12,743 nt of DNA from Rhodospirillales bacterium (lineage in GTDB: Bacteria > Pseudomonadota > Alphaproteobacteria > Rhodospirillales > Casp-alpha2). The position numbers and the translations under genes are program-made. Below, in pieces: positions 7,789-12,743 of the stretch (its first letter is position 1; every line of letters begins with the position of its first letter). Below the pieces are notes generated by a model, which worked only from the letters and a program-made list of their open reading frames with translations, searched no databases and was not told the DNA's origin. The stretch is taken from the NCBI GenBank assembly GCA_016187325.1, contig JACPJY010000243.1, positions 1 through 12,743 on the forward strand, read 5' to 3'.

Positions 7789-8739
7789 ATGGACGGCTTG
7801 CTGGCGGCGTTGCGCGCGGCGGCCGAGCCGACGCGGCTGCGCATCGTGGCGCTGATGGCCGAGGGCGAGCTGACGGTAAGCGAGCTGGCGCGCATCCTCG
7901 GCCAGAGCCAGCCGCGCATCTCCCGGCACTTGAAGCTGCTGGTCGAGGCCGGGCTGCTGGTCCGGCTGCGCGAGGGCAGTTGGGTGTTCCACCGGCTGGC
8001 CGAGGACGGGCCGGGGGCGGCGCTGATCCAGAGCCTCACCGGGTTGTTGCCGGGCGACGGCGACCCGGTGCTGGCGCGCGACCGCCACCGGCTGGGCGAA
8101 GTCAAGCGCGACCGCGCCGAAGCGGCCGCCGATTATTTCCGGCGCAATGCCGCGCGCTGGGACCGGCTGCGCTCGTTGCACGTCGACGACGCCGAGGTCG
8201 AGCGGGTGATCGGCCGCCTGTTGCCGAAGCGCGGTATCAAAAACCTGCTCGACATCGGCACCGGCACCGGGCGCATGCTCGAGCTGTTGGGGCCGCGCGC
8301 GGCGCGCGGGGTCGGCATCGATCTGTCGCGCGAAATGTTGGCGATCGCTCGCGCGCGCCTTGATCGCGCCGGGCTCGCCCACTGCCGGGTGCGGCAGGCG
8401 GATCTCTACCAGCTGCCGTTCGCCGACGGCTCGTTCGACGTTGCCACCATCCACCAAGTGCTGCACTTCCTCGACCAGCCGGCGGCCGCCGTCGCCGAGG
8501 CCAGCCGCGTGCTGGCGCCCGGCGGCAAGCTGCTGATCGCCGACTTCGCGCCGCACCATGAGGAAAGCCTGCGCGACGAGCACGCGCACCGCCGGCTCGG
8601 CTTCGCCGACGCCGAGATCGGCGCCTGGCTCGCCCGCGCCGGGCTGACGCCGGTGGACACCGTGCACCTGGCCGGCGATCCGCTGACCGTCGTCGTGTGG
8701 ATGGCGGCCAAACCCCAGTCGAAGGTTCGCGCGTCATGA
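7789..8739 (+). CDS. sahR: SahR-type ArsR regulator with methyltransferase-like sensor domain
   Basis: A 316-residue two-domain protein. Residues 1-75 form an ArsR winged helix: LLAALRAAAEPTRLRIVALM, the turn ELTVSELARILGQS, the recognition helix QPRISRHLKLLVEAGLL (41-57) and a wing with REGSWVFHRL. Residues 110-305 are a class I SAM-methyltransferase fold, with motif I LLDIGTGTGRMLELL (153-167), acidic D178 (GIDLSREML), QADLYQLPF (203-211) and DFAPHHEESLRDEHAHRRLGF. This architecture matches SahR, known in Proteobacteria as a SAH-responsive repressor of SAM-cycle genes (ahcY, metF, metH/metE, metK), in which the methyltransferase-like domain senses SAH. The stop overlaps the metF ATG (ATGA), so it is co-translated with its likely targets. 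Similar fusions are often annotated simply as ArsR regulator or methyltransferase; residual enzymatic activity cannot be excluded. Confidence 0.88.
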   Translation: MDGLLAALRAAAEPTRLRIVALMAEGELTVSELARILGQSQPRISRHLKLLVEAGLLVRLREGSWVFHRLAEDGPGAALIQSLTGLLPGDGDPVLARDRHRLGEVKRDRAEAAADYFRRNAARWDRLRSLHVDDAEVERVIGRLLPKRGIKNLLDIGTGTGRMLELLGPRAARGVGIDLSREMLAIARARLDRAGLAHCRVRQADLYQLPFADGSFDVATIHQVLHFLDQPAAAVAEASRVLAPGGKLLIADFAPHHEESLRDEHAHRRLGFADAEIGAWLARAGLTPVDTVHLAGDPLTVVVWMAAKPQSKVRAS

Positions 8740-9743
8740 ACAAGCGTGCCGCCAACAACAGCCGCAAACGGGCGCCCACCCGGCGTCTCGGAAGCGCACC
8801 GTCGCGGCTGGCGGTGTCGGCGCCGCTGCCTAAGAACGTCAAGGTGTCGTTCGAGTTCTTTCCGCCGAAGACCGAAAAGGCCAACCAGACGCTGTGGGAA
8901 TGCATCCAGCGCCTGGCGCCGCTGAAACCCGCCTACGTGTCGGTGACTTACGGCGCCGGCGGCTCGACCCGCGAGCGCACCCATGCCACCGTTTACCGCA
9001 TCCGCTGCGAAACCGACCTCGAGCCGGCGGCGCACCTGACCTGCGTCGGCGCCAGCCGCGCCGAGATCGACGACGTGGCGCGCGACTATTGGGACGCCGG
9101 CGTGCGCCACATCGTGGCGCTGCGCGGCGATCCGGCCGAGGGCGAGGCCCGCTACCGTCCCTACCCGGGCGGTTACGCCTACGCTTCCGACCTAGTCGCT
9201 GGACTGAAGAAGGTGGCGCCGTTCCAGATCAGCGTCGCCGCCTATCCGGAGATCCACCCCGAAGCCAAGAGCGCCGCCGCCGACCTCGACAACCTGAAGC
9301 GCAAGATCGACGCCGGCGCGTCGGCGGCAATCACTCAGTTCTTCTTCGATATCGACGTCTATCTCCGGTTCCTGGAGCGGGCGCGCAAGGCCGGCATCAC
9401 GGTGCCGATCATCCCCGGCATCCTGCCGGTGATGAACTTCGCCCGCGTCGCGCAGTTCGCCGCCAAGTGCAACGCCTCGGTGCCGCGCTGGATGGCGGAC
9501 CTGTTTGAAGGCCTCGACGACGATCCGGAAACCCGGGCGCTGGTCGCCGCCAGCGTCGCCTCCGAGCAGTGCCGGGCGCTCAACGCCCACGGCGTCGAGA
9601 TGTTCCACTTCTACACCATGAACCGGGCCGATCTGGTGTTCGCCATCTGCCACATCCTCGGCGTCCGCGCGCACCCGGTCGCCGCCGGCAAAGTCGCCGC
9701 CGCATCGCCCGCCAAGTCCGCCATCGCGTCCAAAGGGGCGTGA
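8736..9743 (+). CDS. metF: 5,10-methylenetetrahydrofolate reductase MetF
   Basis: A 335-residue FAD-dependent TIM-barrel enzyme. It reduces 5,10-methylene-THF to 5-methyl-THF, the methyl donor used by MetH encoded next. Visible motifs: KVSFEFFPPK with catalytic E40 (equivalent to E. coli Glu28), VSVTYGAGGSTRERTH (68-83), HIVALRGD with D132 (E. coli Asp120, FAD/folate contact), SVAAYPEIHPEA (166-177) and AAITQFFFD (197-205). The ATG at 8736 overlaps the sahR stop by 4 nt, with a GAAGG ribosome site upstream. Compared with E. coli MetF there is a basic N-terminal extension of about a dozen residues (MNKRAANNSRKRAPTRR) and a C-terminal Ala/Lys-rich tail (from about 315). Both look disordered and non-catalytic. 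Confidence 0.96.
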   Translation: MNKRAANNSRKRAPTRRLGSAPSRLAVSAPLPKNVKVSFEFFPPKTEKANQTLWECIQRLAPLKPAYVSVTYGAGGSTRERTHATVYRIRCETDLEPAAHLTCVGASRAEIDDVARDYWDAGVRHIVALRGDPAEGEARYRPYPGGYAYASDLVAGLKKVAPFQISVAAYPEIHPEAKSAAADLDNLKRKIDAGASAAITQFFFDIDVYLRFLERARKAGITVPIIPGILPVMNFARVAQFAAKCNASVPRWMADLFEGLDDDPETRALVAASVASEQCRALNAHGVEMFHFYTMNRADLVFAICHILGVRAHPVAAGKVAAASPAKSAIASKGA

Positions 9744-9745
9744 CG

Positions 9746-12743
<2,998 letters not shown>

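Noticed and set aside
7720..8667. 315-codon minus-strand frame opposite the ArsR/methyltransferase gene
   Set aside because: It is antisense to SahR and low complexity, lacks motifs, and ends inside the operator region.

Overview
The window reads as chromosomal DNA of a GC-rich alphaproteobacterium, most like Rhodospirillales. That placement is an inference from protein style, the mlaA-mlaC pair and strong G/C at third codon positions; there is no rRNA to confirm it. I see no mobile element, CRISPR array, tRNA or rRNA. Gene density is high, and the many long open frames antisense to real genes are artefacts of GC-rich codon use.

Region 1 (about 1-3952, minus strand) is a signalling cluster transcribed right to left. 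It encodes a single-domain receiver protein. Next comes a membrane protein with HAMP-like and PAS regions, a histidine-kinase core that appears to have lost its phospho-His and ATP-lid motifs, and a C-terminal DEDDh (DnaQ-type) 3'-5' exonuclease. Then come an 86-residue two-helix membrane protein and the N-terminal sodium/solute-symporter-like half of a CbrA/CrbS-type sensor kinase that runs off the window. This is the most unusual part: a transporter-like sensor beside a pseudokinase-nuclease fusion and a receiver with no output domain.

Region 2 (3953-5918, plus strand) has a short divergent intergenic stretch with a 3 x 12-bp tandem repeat, followed by ettA, the ABC-F translation factor.

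Region 3 (5949-7423, minus strand) holds mlaA and mlaC, the outer-membrane lipoprotein and periplasmic carrier of the Mla phospholipid-transport pathway. The inner-membrane mlaFED genes are not in the window.

Region 4 (7424-12743, plus strand) is a methionine/SAM-cycle operon. An AT-rich promoter overlaps a near-palindromic operator. It is followed by an ArsR-type winged-helix protein fused to a methyltransferase-like domain (the SahR architecture, an S-adenosylhomocysteine-responsive repressor), then metF and cobalamin-dependent metH. The ATGA overlap and the 2-nt gap imply coupled translation. The likely logic is that SAH accumulation relieves repression and raises MetF/MetH, which recycle homocysteine to methionine. 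metH is cut by the window end, inside its reactivation domain.
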